The notes: generated by a model from the letters alone, not told the origin. A DNA stretch of 64,000 nt from Apus apus (GCF_020740795.1 NC_067285.1:15182001-15246000), one strand, 5' to 3'; counted from the stretch's first letter, positions 51,901 to 64,000 are shown. Program-made: numbers and translations.

Positions 51901-54900
51901 TATGCTTCCTGTGACTCTTCAGGCTACTTTCCCATATGGAGTTACTGTGAAAAGCTGTAAAGTGCATAAAGTAACAGCCTTTGTAAATAAATTTCAGTAA
52001 AAGCTAAAATGTGTCTTAATAAGCTTGTGCACCCATGTCTGTAACTCGGAACACCCTTTGGGGTTTCTTTATCATGTTTTGAAAATTCCCTTCACTAATA
52101 CAGAACAGACTGTGACTTCAGGTTTCTTATGAAGAACTGTAGATCTCTTCTGAAGTTGTCATTATACATAAAATTCCTGCCAAACATATGGAAATGCAGG
52201 AACTGACTGCCTCATCTGGCCTCCTGCCCTGTTTTTGACACTGTCAGCAGGAGACCTTTCAGAGGAAGTTCAGGGGAAACCCTGGTGGATAATTATGGAA
52301 AGACTCATTCTGTTATTGATACTTTGCTTATTTAGTAAGGCACCATAAATTTTATTTAGCCTCACACACAAAAAAGAAATTAGCATTTAACTATTAATAT
52401 TGTTCTGATTTAATTAACTGTTAAAACAAAGTTATTCTTAGCAGCTTGCATTGTGTTGATAAAGACCCCTTCCATAAGGACTTTTTTTTCAACTCCTCCT
52501 TCAACAACTCCTCCCCAGCATGTTGCTCTGTCTGGAGGGCTATAATTTTCTGTTGAGTTTCCTAAGTGCTTGGCTCCAACTGGCTGCACAGCATGAGCAC
52601 TTGGGCAGGGCCACAGAGACCATCAGGGCAAGCAGAGTGAGATGGTTTAGGCCTGACTTTGCAGCTGTTCCTTAGCACTTGAACTGCAAGACAGGTCTGT
52701 GCTAGGACAATCAGTTTGAGCTTGTAGTGTCACTTAAACTAAGGTGGATCTAATATTTTGGTGGTTGGGAGTCACCCAGCACTACAATTGCATTACTCAG
52801 TATTACTTGGGAAAAAATACAACAGGGAAGAAAGAAGGAAAAGATGTACAAAGTGACTTCACCCTGGCTCAAACCAGGATAGTTCTGTTTCTGTGAAAAA
52901 TTAAACCTAAGTTAATTTCATCAGTCTTTCTGGAAAGTCAATTTTTCCTCTCAGTTATGTAACAATAGCACTGATGATACCAAAATGCTGCTAGTGAACA
53001 TTTTTCCTAATCTGTATCACCTTAACTAAGCAAGGATCAAGTGTCATTTCTACCAGTAAAATATGATAGGAAAGCGTCTGATTTTTCCCAGCCACAATTT
53101 CTATGTAGCCAGTGGAATGCTGCATTGTCTGCTTAGGATAGTCCATCATTAAGCATCTGCCTTGCATGGGGAAGTTCTCTCCAAATTCTTATGTGACAGT
53201 TGGCAATAATATGCTCTGTTACAGTCAGATGTGGGAATCTGTAGGAAGACTTCAAGAAGATAATTAAAAAATGGATTATAAAACGTGTGGTGAACGGTCT
53301 GTGACAATATGTTTGTTTTTTTTTTTTTTTGGAAATTGAATGAATTTTGAGGATTGGACACATCTTTTGAGTCTGGCAACATTATACCTGTAATAATGAT
53401 GTAGTACAATGGTAAGCCCAAGTATCAATTGCTGCTGTTGCATCCTAGAAAGTTGGGTTGAGTTTTCTGGAAGGTCAGATTTTTAATCCTGTAGGGACAA
53501 AACATAAATGTACTCTTGGAATGCCAAAACCTGAAAAGAATGATAAGAAACAGAACCAAAATGAAGAAAAAGCTGTTAGTGGTCTGAGACCTTTTCAGTA
53601 AAATAATTTTGTTCCAAAGTTAACCCCCAAAGACTTATTGAAATAGATTAACAAAGTTTTCAATTTCCTATGTACAATTTACAGCATACAACAAAGACAT
53701 AGATTGCCATCAGGGGATGCTGCAAATCTACAGTCCTCTTTTAAGTTTGAGCTTTACATTTGAACTTTAAACTGAGTCCAGAACAAAGCATTTAAAGATA
53801 CTATCAGGAATGCCTGATGTTTAACAACTTCAACACTTGCATTACAAATGGAAATTAATGAAAAAACCCTCACAAAATTAATACACTGATACCTCTTAGA
53901 ATGACACATTATTTATTTTTATTTTACTGTTACTCTGTGGGGTGGAGTTGGACCCCATCCTCCTCTAGATGCAATTTGGGGGCATATAAGAGCCATGTAC
54001 CTAAGACATTGCAAGGGGCCAAGCGGGGCTTTCAGCAGTATCCCTGCACTGCACTGGCACCATCAGCTCTGTATATCTTAGCAAAAGTATTTCTGCATTT
54101 CTCAGTACTACATTCTCTGCATCTTAATCACTTGGAACAATGCACTTATTTTATGGGAATTTCTATGTACATGTACTCTGTTAATCATTCTGCACGTATT
54201 CAACCAGGAATAATGTTGTGTTTCTATGAAAGCCCTGCACAAATTCTGCATTTTAGAATGTGCAGCTGGTGATCTGACACTGTAAAATGCACATTGACAA
54301 GAAAATGGGAATCTGAGCATACTAACATTACAATGACAGCTACTTAGGTAAGACATTTAATCACACTGAATAAACCTTCAGCTGATAGTAATATTAAAAG
54401 GAGAATAAATAGTTTTGCTTTATATATGCAAGTAAATAAGTAACAAATTAACAGTTGATGGTCAAAGTGAGACATCAAAATGCAGTGACACAATGTAGAC
54501 AATATATTCTTTAATAGGCAGGAAATAAAGTCACTCAGCTATCCTGTCTGGATATTAACCGTATGACATTGCCAGGTGCGACTCCTTTATTTACTAACAT
54601 CTGATGGCCCAGATGTTGCAACTGGAAGAATGCTTTCCACTGCTCTGCCCCTTGGAGCAGAAGGGTGTGCTGTACTGTGGGATTGAACTTCTGGACTTTT
54701 TTGGGCAACAATTCCCCCAGTGCTTTGTTTCTGGAAAAAAAACAATCATATAAACCATGAAATATTTAGGGAATAAAGCATGTTGATTAGAATCGAGATA
54801 CTGTTAGTATAGAAGTATTATATTTTGGTTATGAAATTGTTAAAATTCTTTCATAATCTAAATTTGAGGAATATTCCTTTTAAAAAAGCCACTAAACATT

Positions 54901-57900
54901 TAGAAAAAAACCACAACAGATCGTATTGTCTAACACCGAGTATTAAAGAATAGTGTCCTAGACTCCAATTTTCTTTTTTTTTTGCAGATGGTCCTGTGTC
55001 AATTGGAATGAGCCTGGATGTTGCAAGTATTGATACAATATCAGAAATAAATATGGTATTGTAGCTTTTAGTCTTTTTTGTTTTGCTTGTTGATAAGCTA
55101 ATGTCTTGTGTTCACAGCTGCTGACAATGTGACTTGGAGACTTTTCTCCTTACGCAGTCAGTGTGTTAGGAGATGGAATTTTATTTTTCACTACAGTCTG
55201 TAGTTCTAGCATCATAGTAAGTATAGAAATGCAGATGTAAATCACACATCTCTCAGATACAAACAGAAATTTAGTACTGAGCATTAATCTTAATGAAAGG
55301 CATGTAGAGCAGTATTTGTTTTCCAGATGAAATGTCTGAATGTTTATATTAAAGATATATTCACTTTGGGACATACTGACTTTGAAGCCACTCCCTTTCC
55401 TGGTGATTAGACACAATGATTTCATACTATTTTTCTTTTTTCTGTTACTGTCACAAGTTCATTTATTCCAGCTGTTTTTCATTACAGTTCTATAATTTCT
55501 TTTTGAACAAACCATGAAATAGTCTGTGCTTTTCTAATTAAAGATCATCCATTGGTACGTAGCAATAAAAGACCAAATTAATTAATCAGATATTCAATAT
55601 AAGAAAATATTTGTACCTCAGGATTTCATTACTCAGGCTTCTACAGAGGCTGAATATTGGAATCCCTCTGTATTCACTAAGTACTTAGAAAGGAGGAAGT
55701 AAGGTTAGAATTTAAGATGAACTTACACTGATAAAAACACACCATAAAATCAAAAGTTGTTAAACAAGGTGCTAAGAAATAGTGTGATTTCGGTGTAAGA
55801 CTACAAAGCATATTTGAGGTCTTGATAAATTTGACAATATTTTTCCCTTGTGATACTGAAAGGTTAATTTCTGCTAAAAGAGGTTGATTCCCTTTCTGTT
55901 TCGCTCACTTCTTTTGTCCTTCTGTCTACCTGAATTTATACAACCTTTTCCAAAGTTTTATTTATAATTGAATTATTTAGTAGTTTATGTGAACAAAAAT
56001 GATGTTTGTGACCACTTATATAAATAATTCTAAAATGTAAAGATTTGTAAGCAGATAATCTGGCTCTGTAAAACTCTGATGACTTCAGCTAATTTATAGC
56101 CCCACACTTTGGCCATCAGCTTTTCCTGTAAAATTCCAGTGACCGTAAGAACAAAATCTGCTCCAGATAATATTTCTTAATGATGTCAACCTCACATCAA
56201 GTGCTGGAAAATTTGGCAGTACAAGAGCCAGTACAGCTGCTCTCAGAGTGCCAGCATTTAAGAATGGGACACGGAGAGCCAGAGGCTATTTGTGCCCAAC
56301 AGCTGTGTCCATATGCTTTTGTAAAACAGAATGTAATACAGGCTTGCTCTATATTATAGTTGTTTTTTTTTTCCTCTTTCAGGACTACACAGCCACCATA
56401 TTTTTAAGGCAGCGATGGACGGATGAGAGACTTTGTTTTGATGGTAATAAGAGTTTAAGCTTAGATGGTCGACTTGTGGAAATGCTTTGGGTACCAGATA
56501 CCTTCATAGTTGATTCAAAAAAGTCTTTTCTTCATGATATCACTGTTGAGAATCGTCTCATAAGAATATACCCTAATGGAACAGTCTTGTATGCCATACG
56601 GTATGTATATACTGCATGCCAGCCTGTATTTGGCTTATATTTTAAACTTTCCAGCTTAACATAATTTTACGCTTAAGAAACTGATCTATTTTTAACAGTA
56701 TAATGTGCATGGTCTTGTAGTTGTACAAATATGTAGTATTTTTTACCAATATGGTTAAAATCTTAAATGTAATAGCAGGTCTCCTTCTCTTTGCTGAATA
56801 GACCCTTTTGTTTTCCTGTAGATCAAATACCATTTGCCATTCCAGTTTTTTGCAGTGAAGTCATCACAGAGGAAAACAAGATGTGATGGTCGATTTGCAT
56901 TATTTACTATGGATTATCCTTTAGAATAGATTTTGATAAATATAACACAATTGCAAAATATCAACACAGTAAAATGCACATTGCAAGTGAGAAAGGAGCA
57001 AGGGGTGACCTTTTTATACTGCCACTGAATTCAGCTGTTCTGGAGTGGTTTCATGTTTGTGATGCTATTACTCTACCTCTAACAGCAAATGCTGGAATTT
57101 TCTCCTCACAATAGCTATTTGCCTGCAATATTAGTTCTAGAAGGATACATGGCTTATTTTTACTGATAAACAATTTTGTCCTGTCTAGAATAATCAATAC
57201 TTTTTTTTTTACCCCCAAGGATCACCACAACTGTTGCATGCAGCATGGATCTCACGAAATATCCAATGGATAAACAGACATGTACTTTGCAACTGGAAAG
57301 CTGTAAGATGCTTACTACTTATGGTTTTTATACAATTAGAAATTGATCTGTGATCTTTTTCAAGAACTGCTAGATGTTATTTTCAAAGAGGGGCAGTATG
57401 TGACCAGTCCCTGTTGAATACAATAGTGTGTGTGTGTATGTATATGTATAGTATCTGTATAAATGTAGTATCTGTATACAAAGATAAATGCACGAGGCAT
57501 CATTGAAATTAGCATGGCAGTACTGAAATGATGCCATGCTATTGATGTTTAAACAAAATCTCAGTAGATTATCATAAACCTGGTTTGCAGCACATCCTGC
57601 AGTTATTCTGTTGGTCTTCAGGGGGAGTTCTATGAGCAGATACTTGCAAGCACAGCCAAGAAAACATTTTTACTTGTTTTTCAGAGTATGTATCTCCTCC
57701 TCCCACTCCCTTTCCCTCCAAGGCACAATTCCTTTAGGAAAGAAAGAAATTAAAATAAAGCTTATTTGTAAGGCACAGAGCGAATATTTAATCAATTTAC
57801 TGTCTTCATACTGAAGAAAGTAATTGCATAGACAGTTTTGTTCCAAGGTGGATATCTACAGATCTTTCTGTGATTTATTTGTCTCTGTGCCAGTGCCCTG

Positions 57901-60900
57901 GGAAAAAACTTCATCAATTGTTGAATCAACACTAAATATACCTTTATAGGTTCTTATCTTAGTATTCAATGTTCTAATAATTTTCATTAGTTATGCTTTC
58001 TAATACTTTGTAGACATGGTTACTTTGCAAATACCCAAACATGCATGTTTATAGTTAACTTGCTTTTATTCCTGCTAAGACTCTCTAAAATATTTTTGCA
58101 TGGGATAATGTGAAAGGATACACAATCATGTAAGATGAAAATATATGTTCAAATATATTTCAATATATACTAAAAATATTTTGGAAGGTTTTTCAGTAAT
58201 TGTCAGGTTTTATTCTTTACCATTTCAGACCTGTGTATGGGTTCTTTCTCTTGTTGGTAATGACCAATTAGAAGATTACTGCACAGCTTCACTTGAGGCA
58301 GAGCCACAAAAGAAATAAACCCCAAAACCTTTCTTACAGAGCAGTCCATCTAGAATCAACATCTTAATAGGATCTGTTTAACAAATAGTGATTTCAATTA
58401 GAATTAGTATTTGTCTCTAATTTATTTTCCTTTTGAAGTGCATATTAGTAAGTCAGTGCCTATGGTTTTACATCAGCAGCATTGCCTAATGAGTAATTTA
58501 TTATTTTCTCCAGTTCCAGATAAATATATGTCCCATGAGTACTTAAATTAATTTGACAGGGTTAAAAAAGGGAAAATTCCCTATATAATTAAAAATAAGC
58601 ATTTTTTTAGTTATTCCATCTGCCTTTTCAACAACACACGAGTGTCTCCTGTCCACGGGGAAAACACAGTAATGTCATCACAAGTGCTCCCATGACACTG
58701 GTGTTTAGTTTTAAAGAAAACAGCTAGAAGCAATAAATGCCAAAAGAAAAAGTTTGCTTTTAGTTGTGGCCCTTTTTCTTCAGTCTGGGTCTTTTTTCTT
58801 CAGACTTGTGGGTCTGCTGGAAATTGTTCTTGTTCCTTCATGAGATAAGCTATGTCAATTTGTACAGGAATAAAGACATCATCCCAGAATACTGCTTGCA
58901 AATACCACTAACTGGAATTATGAATTGTGAATGCAAACATGGAGACACTGTCAGAGAATTTGTCATTTATAAATAAAATGTAAAATATATAGCAGATATT
59001 TGAGCAGAAACAAAGTATTAAGGCTTTCATTGAGTGATTGCTAATGTAAAGACAAACATGACATATTATTAAGTAATGGCTTTACACAATGAAGCATTCC
59101 TAGTGACCTTAACGATGTGTTATTCTGCCATTAGTAGTTAATCACATTTGTTGACTTAAACTTTCTACACAGCAAAATACGCTTCACCCAAAATGTCTAA
59201 TGCTTCTTTCCCCTGTTATTGCAATGCTCCAGAAGGTTGCACAGGCATATGTCAGGAGACAGATGCCGCTCTGAGTCTCTGATATGACAGATGTGACATC
59301 TGGGAACTTGGAAGGCTTCTGACTCAATTGGTGCTGTTGAGGGGTTCCTGCTCCCTGCCATGTGGCAGGGAACACCACCATTCCTTCACACTGGGCTGAA
59401 GGCTTTTTGTCTTCCTTCTCCCAAACCCTTTGCCTTCTTGCCCCCCCCCAGCCTCCAGTCCAAATACATATTCATGTTTTGGGCCCACCTCTGAAATTCT
59501 ATTTCCTTTTTGAACTTGTCCTTTAAATTATTCAGTGAAGAACCATGTGAAGGCACTTAACTTGTGCTTGACAATCAGGGGAAATTAAAATTAGTAACAG
59601 AAAGGTAAAGAAACTCATTTGTATTTGGCATTATGAATGTTTAAGCCCAAATTTACTATTCTTGCAGTTAACCCTGTTGACATTAGCTACTCACACTATA
59701 TCAACGAAATACAGGAATGAGATATTTTGGGCTTGAGGAATTAGAATGAAAACTCAGTATCATGTAAAAATAATAGAGATTACTTGTAAAAGCCAAATAA
59801 CAGGTCTTAAGGATTTTGTCTATATAAATTTTGGAAGCATTTTGTAATTATTAAAATGTTCATCCCCTGAATAAAAAATAATTTTATGCAGAGGGAGTAG
59901 TGTGCTATGTAATTAACTTTACTGACTATTAGGAAGACTCTCCCCATAGAAGTTCTTCACAAATAGAGTTTTGAAATTAGTATTTTCAAGGAACTTTCAT
60001 AGGAAGGATCACCAAAGCCTACCAGTCATTCAGCTAATGACACCACTTTGGAATAGAAATCGTTCCATTAAAACAAAACAACTTCCATTTGAAGATAGGC
60101 TTGTTATTACCCATCCAGGCACAAAAAATTCCTCCCATCTCACACAACTTGGAAGACTCAGTGTCTTGAAAAAATAAATAATAATTAGCTGTGGTACTCT
60201 GGAATTTATTTAAATATCTATGGTTCATTTATACTGAAGGAAAGTAAAATTAATCCATGCACATGATCTTGCACAGAAACTGCTTCTATAAACTTCATTA
60301 TTTTGACTGAGGACAATACAATAATTTGTTTGTAGGAAATATTACTTTAGTCTTTCATCTCCCAAGTTTGGGAAATTTCCCAGCACATGGTTTTAGAGAA
60401 TCAAGAACTTAGCTTTTTTGCTTTTGGCTTAGTCTTTTGACACAACAGAATTTCGGTTTTAATTGCTATAAATGGGACAATGTGGGCAGAGATCCTTGGT
60501 CATGGTACCTTTTCAGAAGACTGTCAGTGATAGTGAAACAACTTAAAGAATGGTCAGGGAAAGAATTTCTTGGTGAAATTGTAATTTTAACAGGCAGCCT
60601 GTGCAGTGTTTCCTTGAAATTAAGTTTCTGAACTCCTGTTTTTCCCTGCATTAAATGGTTGTAGGAAATAATTTATCTTTTGTCATTGTAAGAACCAAAG
60701 CCACTAACTTAAAAATATAAAGATGCTCTTTTTTTGGTTTATTGCACCTCTTTTTCTGTGATTGTAGAGCTTTGTTCTTTTTGCAGGATATACCCTTGGG
60801 CAATGTATTGCATTATTGTTTCACATTGCAATTTACTTACAATTGACTGGAGTCTAAAAATAATCATCAGCGTATGTTTCTGTCCCTTAAGCTTAGCTAT

Positions 60901-61925
60901 TAACTTACACGATATAACTCTGTCAAATGCAAGAATGATTGATGTAAGTAAGCTAAAGGAAAAAATGTTCAAATGCTCCCTGTTAACATGTAAATTACAT
61001 TAACATAATCTTGAATTAATCACATTCACTAGACTGAAAATTGCCTGCCTTTTAATATAATGGGAAGAAGCTATAGAGGTATTTTAGCTATGATTGTGCT
61101 GCATATTGACGAGTGCCTGCAAAATACAGTTGCATTCTGATAGATGATTCATGTCCCATCTCAGCTCCTAATGATTATTTGAAGGTTAAGAGGAAATCTG
61201 CTGGAGCCCTTGAAGCATGCCATGCTGTTGAACCTGCAGAGGTATCAGCGTCTAAGCTGGTGTCCTTGGGAAGCACCCTAACTCCTAAGCCAAAATGTTG
61301 TCCCAAGTAATGGCCTGAGCACGGTGCCAGCTCCACAGCCCTACTGCTCTCCTCACCCCTCCTTTCTGTGGGAACAGGGAACAAATGCACTGCATCAGGA
61401 GACAGCCACCTGGGATGCAACAAAGGACACGCTTAATGTTTAGTCCAAATGCTGGTGATGCCATAATCTATTTAAACTGTATTTCTTTAAAGCTTAATAA
61501 CTTTTGCCTTTCAAATACCATGTGGTACTAATCTCTTTTATTAGCTTGTCATCTATACTAGAATAAAAGGCCACCACCAAAAAAGTCAGCTTTTAAATGG
61601 TAAGACTTTGCATGTTACTGGGAGTTTTGATGCAGACAGGCATTACATTCTGCCAAAACTGGTCATTGTTTATGTCTGATTGTACTTTCAGGCACACAAA
61701 TAAGAAACAGCTGAACCATAAGTGTGTTCAACACAAATTAATTATTGTGTAAAATAAATGCTTTTGTTGGCTTGTGTATCACTACAGGGGGTTATAACAT
61801 CAATGATGTCATTTTTTACTGGACCAGAGGAAATGATTCAGTTCGAGGTTTGGACACACTCCGGCTGGCACAGTATACTATAGAAGACCACTTCACCTCT
61901 GTCTCTGAAGCAGTATATGAGACAG
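39872..61925 (+). CDS. GABRP: GABA-A receptor pi subunit, N-terminal part (six exons, gene runs off the window)
   Basis: The exons join in frame as 39872-39927, 44280-44383, 54988-55055, 56383-56600, 57220-57302 and 61788-61925, all with GT-AG introns. They give 222 codons plus one base. The product belongs to the Cys-loop family of pentameric GABA-gated chloride channels in the plasma membrane. Residues 1 to about 19 are a signal peptide. The rest is extracellular domain, with the Cys-loop at C156 to C170 (13 residues between) and sequons at N98, N141 and N192. From knowledge of the family, [44 protein letters not shown] and GNDSVRGL fit the pi subunit better than alpha, beta, gamma, delta or rho. 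The exon sizes also match the family pattern. In mammals pi is found mainly outside the brain, for example in reproductive tissue. The exons for the end of the ligand domain and the four membrane helices lie beyond 64000. A pi-like paralogue is the main alternative. Confidence 0.92.
39928..44279 (+). other. GABRP intron, no other feature recognised
   Basis: This intron of about 4.35 kb begins GTAAGA and ends TTACTTTAG. It contains only short random open frames. No transposon or RNA gene was recognised. Confidence 0.75.
44280..44383 (+). CDS. GABRP: GABRP coding exon 2: mature N-terminus
   Basis: 104 bp. The first base completes Arg19 and the last base starts Asn54. It encodes residues 20-53, including the N-terminal helix region and the conserved [11 protein letters not shown] segment. 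Most GABA-A subunits carry a similar Tyr...Leu-Arg-Pro motif just before the first beta strand. The stretch S20 to K39 is poorly conserved, as is usual for this part of the family. The acceptor is TTACTTTAG|G and the donor A|GTAAGT, a near-perfect consensus. Confidence 0.9.
44838..45165 (-). mobile_element. CR1 3' fragment, diverged, antisense in intron
   Basis: Read on the plus strand, this shows the reverse of a CR1 3' end: GAGTTGGAAAAGATCTTTAAG, then a segment around CCAAGTCTACCACTAAATCATG, TGGTGACTCAACGACTTCCC, and the ORF2 remnant with GGCACAACTTGAGGCCATTTC. It belongs to an older CR1 subfamily than the two long copies, lacks an octamer tail and is 5'-truncated near 45165. It is antisense to the receptor gene. 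Confidence 0.87.
48032..49378 (+). pseudogene. CR1 ORF2 fragment: reverse transcriptase (copy 2)
   Basis: A frame of 448 codons is open from the truncation point. The nominal first codon is GTG (Val in the CR1 protein), not a true start. It carries [37 protein letters not shown] and the FADD catalytic box, and ends LDAFLCDVL like copy 1. By eye I count about 32 amino-acid differences from copy 1 over roughly 445 residues. Part of the polymerase finger region, the endonuclease and ORF1 are missing, so it should be inactive. The absence of stops or frameshifts suggests a recent insertion. Confidence 0.9.
49444..49467 (+). repeat. CR1 3' terminal octamer repeat, three copies
   Basis: Three perfect ATTCTATG units follow the CR1 3' UTR and mark the 3' end of the intronic copy. 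Confidence 0.93.
54988..55055 (+). CDS. GABRP: GABRP coding exon 3: first beta strand region
   Basis: 68 bp, the size usual for this exon across GABA-A subunits. The first two bases complete Asn54. It encodes residues 55-76, [20 protein letters not shown] followed by NM. This is the strand preceding the DYT motif, and the pattern V..S-I-D..SE.NM is shared by the whole family. The acceptor is TTTTTGCAG and the donor ATG|GTATTG. The donor is weaker than the others in this gene. Confidence 0.93.
55056..56382 (+). other. GABRP intron
   Basis: This intron of about 1.33 kb begins GTATTG and ends in a T-rich tract with CTCTTTCAG. Nothing else was recognised in it. Confidence 0.85.
56383..56600 (+). 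CDS. GABRP: GABRP coding exon 4: core of ligand-binding domain
   Basis: 218 bp encoding residues 77-148 plus two bases of Arg149. It opens with [17 protein letters not shown], the strand contributing to the complementary face of the agonist site. It continues through [15 protein letters not shown] (loop A region) and [17 protein letters not shown] to NGTVLYAI. Sequons occur at N98-K-S and N141-G-T. It is the most diagnostic exon for the pi subunit, especially TATI.LRQRW and SKKSFLH. The length is a multiple of three plus two, consistent with the neighbouring phases. The acceptor is CCTCTTTCAG and the donor ACG|GTATGT. Confidence 0.95.
56601..57219 (+). other. Short GABRP intron
   Basis: A 619 bp intron beginning GTATGT and ending in a ten-T run followed by ACCCCCAAG. 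No other feature was recognised. Confidence 0.88.
57220..57302 (+). CDS. GABRP: GABRP coding exon 5: Cys-loop
   Basis: 83 bp, the standard size of the Cys-loop exon in this family. It completes Arg149 and encodes residues 150-176 plus the first base of Trp177. The Cys-loop runs from C156 to C170 with the invariant inner residues Y163-P164-M165-D166. In this receptor superfamily the disulfide couples agonist binding to gate opening at the membrane interface. The acceptor is CCCCCAAG|G and the donor CT|GTAAGA. Confidence 0.95.
57303..61787 (+). other. GABRP intron
   Basis: This intron of about 4.5 kb begins GTAAGA and ends CACTACAG. It contains a small TG/TATG microsatellite at 57426-57480 and only short random open frames. 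Confidence 0.8.
57426..57480. repeat. TG / TATG microsatellite
   Basis: Six TG-type units pass into TATG and TATA units. AGTATCTGTATA then appears twice within about 30 bp. It is a small low-complexity repeat inside an intron. Confidence 0.7.
61788..61925 (+). CDS. GABRP: GABRP coding exon 6: loop B/F region (last exon in window)
   Basis: 138 bp, the usual size. It completes Trp177 and encodes residues 178-222 plus one base of the next codon (expected Gly). The segments [11 protein letters not shown] and [19 protein letters not shown] are seen, with a third sequon at N192-[10 protein letters not shown] and LRLAQYTI are close to the mammalian pi subunit, which supports the assignment. The acceptor is CACTACAG and the donor ACAG|GTAAAA. 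The next exon, expected to carry loop C and the first membrane helix, is not found in the remaining 2 kb. Confidence 0.94.
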
Positions 61926-64000
61926 GTAAAAACACCATCCTAATGCTTTCTGTGTAGAGTTTGGAATATGGCTCTGAAACAGAGCAGCATTAAGGAACTG
62001 AGCACATTGCTTTCTCTTAGCATGACAATTGGCATTTTCTACTAGATTGCATTCTTGAAACCATACATACTTTTCCAGATGTTACCAGCAGAGAGCCAGC
62101 TAATGTAAAGGTTGAAAGTTTCTGAGCATTTCTGTACCTAAATTAAAGAATTATATCCAGGAGATATAATTCCAAGTAAGATCAGGGAGAGCTCTTGTGA
62201 AGGAAAGAGCCTGTAAAATGGGCATTTAAACCAGAAAGAGGCCAGGCACCTGGGTGCCAGCTCAGAGCAGCTCTCAGCTTTCCTGGAAATAGTCAGTGTC
62301 TCTATTAGGCAAGTCAAAACCCTCTATTCAGCCATGGAAATTTCCATTAATATGCTGGGTGCTTTTACAAGTGCAAGAAGTTGGGTTTCATGGCCAGTGC
62401 TTGTCAGAGTTGCCCTTTATCTGTAGCAGCATCTATCTAGCCTGGTGGTCAGCAGAGCACAGATTGCCCAGTTTGAGGATCATCTGCCCGGGGAAGGGTC
62501 AGAAGCATTTCCACAGATGTGCTCTTCTGGTAGTCTTAGGAAATTGCTGTAGAAAGCTTCCTCTAACTGCAGGACTTAACCTCATGAAAGAGTCTACTCC
62601 TGTTTATTTTTCAAAAATTTTGAAAGGGCTTTCAGAGAGTTCAGGATCTGTCAAACCTGCTTTCTGCTCTTCAAGTTAACCTTAGGTCCTTCATTGCTGT
62701 TCTTCACTGCATACTCAGTTTCTCTTCTGCTCAAGCCAACATGCCAGCCAGAGGGATGATCTTTAATTGAAGACACACAGATCCTTCCAAGCTGTAGTTT
62801 CACCAGAGGATATGTTACTAGTTTGGAATCACAAATATGTAGTTTCTCTGTTTCATTGTTGGATACTTCTCCTTTAATAATTCAACAGAGAGAAACTTTA
62901 TGATATAATTTCAGGTATTAATTCGGGCTAAAAGTCAAAGTTTTCTAAATGAATATGAATTAGAAATGAAACACATACTAGCAGGCTCCAGGATCACAAA
63001 GTATCTTCCTACTTAGATAAGTGACATCTGCTTGCCTTCCTTCTCTTTACAGCTTCTGGGTAAGCAACATCAGGTTCAATCAAAGGAGAATAATCCTTTA
63101 CTGTTTTTCTGCCCAGAAGGGTACTAGAACCAGGAAGGAGACACAGGAAACTTGCTTAATTCTTACTACTTTCTATTATAGAGTCCAGACTCTATAGATT
63201 TTAAAAAAAGGTTATGTTATTTTTTACCAAATAAAATAGAACCAATTTCCAATTATAACTGAAGAGTCATGATCAGGTGAACTGTGCTTTTCTTTTTAGT
63301 AAATGATGCTGTCTTCCTTCCTTTATGTTGGCAGGAATCCTATATATAATGTCAAAATCCACTTTTTAATTATACATTGTAACACATGCAACTTCATTAG
63401 ATTAAAATTTCCCACACCTGCTTGTTTCAATTCCCCTGTTCAGGAAAGCCACATTATCAAGGGTTATGCATTACTTTTAAATGAAATCTTGTAATCCTCT
63501 TAATTTTCTATTGAGTTGTAATGAATTAGGTGCTATTTTCTACACCTTTTTTTAAGGAAAGCAGTGCCTGCCTTAGCCCATATTAAGAGAAAAAAGCGAC
63601 CAGATTATAAAACTATATAATCAGTTTTGAAATGAAAAATGTTGCTTTGCATTTCCTTAACACCATTAATAGATATCTGAGAGTTTTTTTATAAATAACA
63701 GTTACATTGTAAATAATAGTTATTTACAACAGTTATAATGCAAAAGCCTAGAGCTAAAGATATGTAAGAAGAGCTGTGTGTAATATTTCCTAGCACAGCA
63801 AAAAAAAACAATCAGGATTTGATCCTCTGTGAACTTTCACAGCCCCTGTACTGTCTGTTCGAATGAAATATGTTACAACAATGCATATTGTGAGCCCAAG
63901 TTCACATACAGCCACTGACAGAGCCAACTTTAAAATGTAGTCAGCAAAATTCCTGCATAAGTAGCTTGAATACATTTAAGAGAAGGACATTGTGGATTAA
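61926..64000 (+). other. Start of next GABRP intron, runs off the window
   Basis: Begins GTAAAA. I searched by eye for the expected next exon (Asn-Tyr-Thr-Arg-like loop C start, then the first membrane helix) and did not find it. No transposon or other gene was recognised. Confidence 0.75.

Larger units (their letters stand above)
44384..54987 (+). other. Large GABRP intron hosting two CR1 copies
   Basis: The intron is about 10.6 kb. It begins GTAAGT and ends in a pyrimidine tract with TTTGCAG. It holds a minus-strand CR1 fragment near its 5' end and a long plus-strand CR1 copy in the middle, both listed separately. At 45993-46429 both strands are open for 87-120 residues without similarity I recognise. 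A run of 15 T lies at 53316-53330. No other exon was seen. Confidence 0.75.

Noticed and set aside
56248..56664. 138-residue frame read as a stand-alone gene
   Set aside because: Only 56383-56600 is coding. The ends of the frame are intron read-through beyond the acceptor and donor sites.
1..64000. CRISPR arrays, operons, phage or other prokaryotic systems
   Set aside because: The split gene, CpG islands and CR1 elements show vertebrate nuclear DNA. No regularly spaced repeats were found.

Overview
This is a window of vertebrate nuclear DNA, most likely from a bird. Two long and several short CR1 LINE fragments carry the 3' octamer tail (ATTCTATG repeats) typical of avian CR1; crocodilians and turtles also have CR1 and are not excluded. 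The one gene I can identify is split into small exons with GT-AG splice sites. There are no operons, CRISPR arrays, phage or bacterial features.

Layout. 1-5.6 kb: AT-rich DNA with no gene I can support. 5.68-6.88 kb: a strong CpG island whose gene I cannot name. 6.9-10.6 kb: nothing recognised. 10.63-12.45 kb: a 5'-truncated CR1 on the minus strand with a long open reverse-transcriptase frame. 12.45-31.4 kb: non-coding apart from two short CR1 tails at 26.05 and 30.3 kb. 31.44-31.72 kb: a second CpG island ending in a good splice donor, probably the promoter and untranslated first exon of the downstream gene. 39.8-61.9 kb: six coding exons on the plus strand of a GABA-A receptor subunit, best matched to the pi subunit (GABRP). 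The gene continues beyond the window. Its introns hold a minus-strand CR1 fragment at 44.8-45.2 kb and a second near-intact CR1 on the plus strand at 48.0-49.5 kb.

The six exons (56 coding bases in the first, then 104, 68, 218, 83 and 138 bp) join in frame into 222 codons plus one base. They encode a signal peptide and most of the extracellular ligand-binding domain, including the complete Cys-loop (C156-C170). The end of the extracellular domain, the four membrane helices and the intracellular loop must lie beyond 64000, so the window alone cannot show that the gene is functional.

I found no previously undescribed system. The points most worth checking are the unassigned CpG island at 6 kb, the perfect 20-bp tandem duplication inside the probable GABRP promoter, and the two closely related CR1 copies in inverted orientation.
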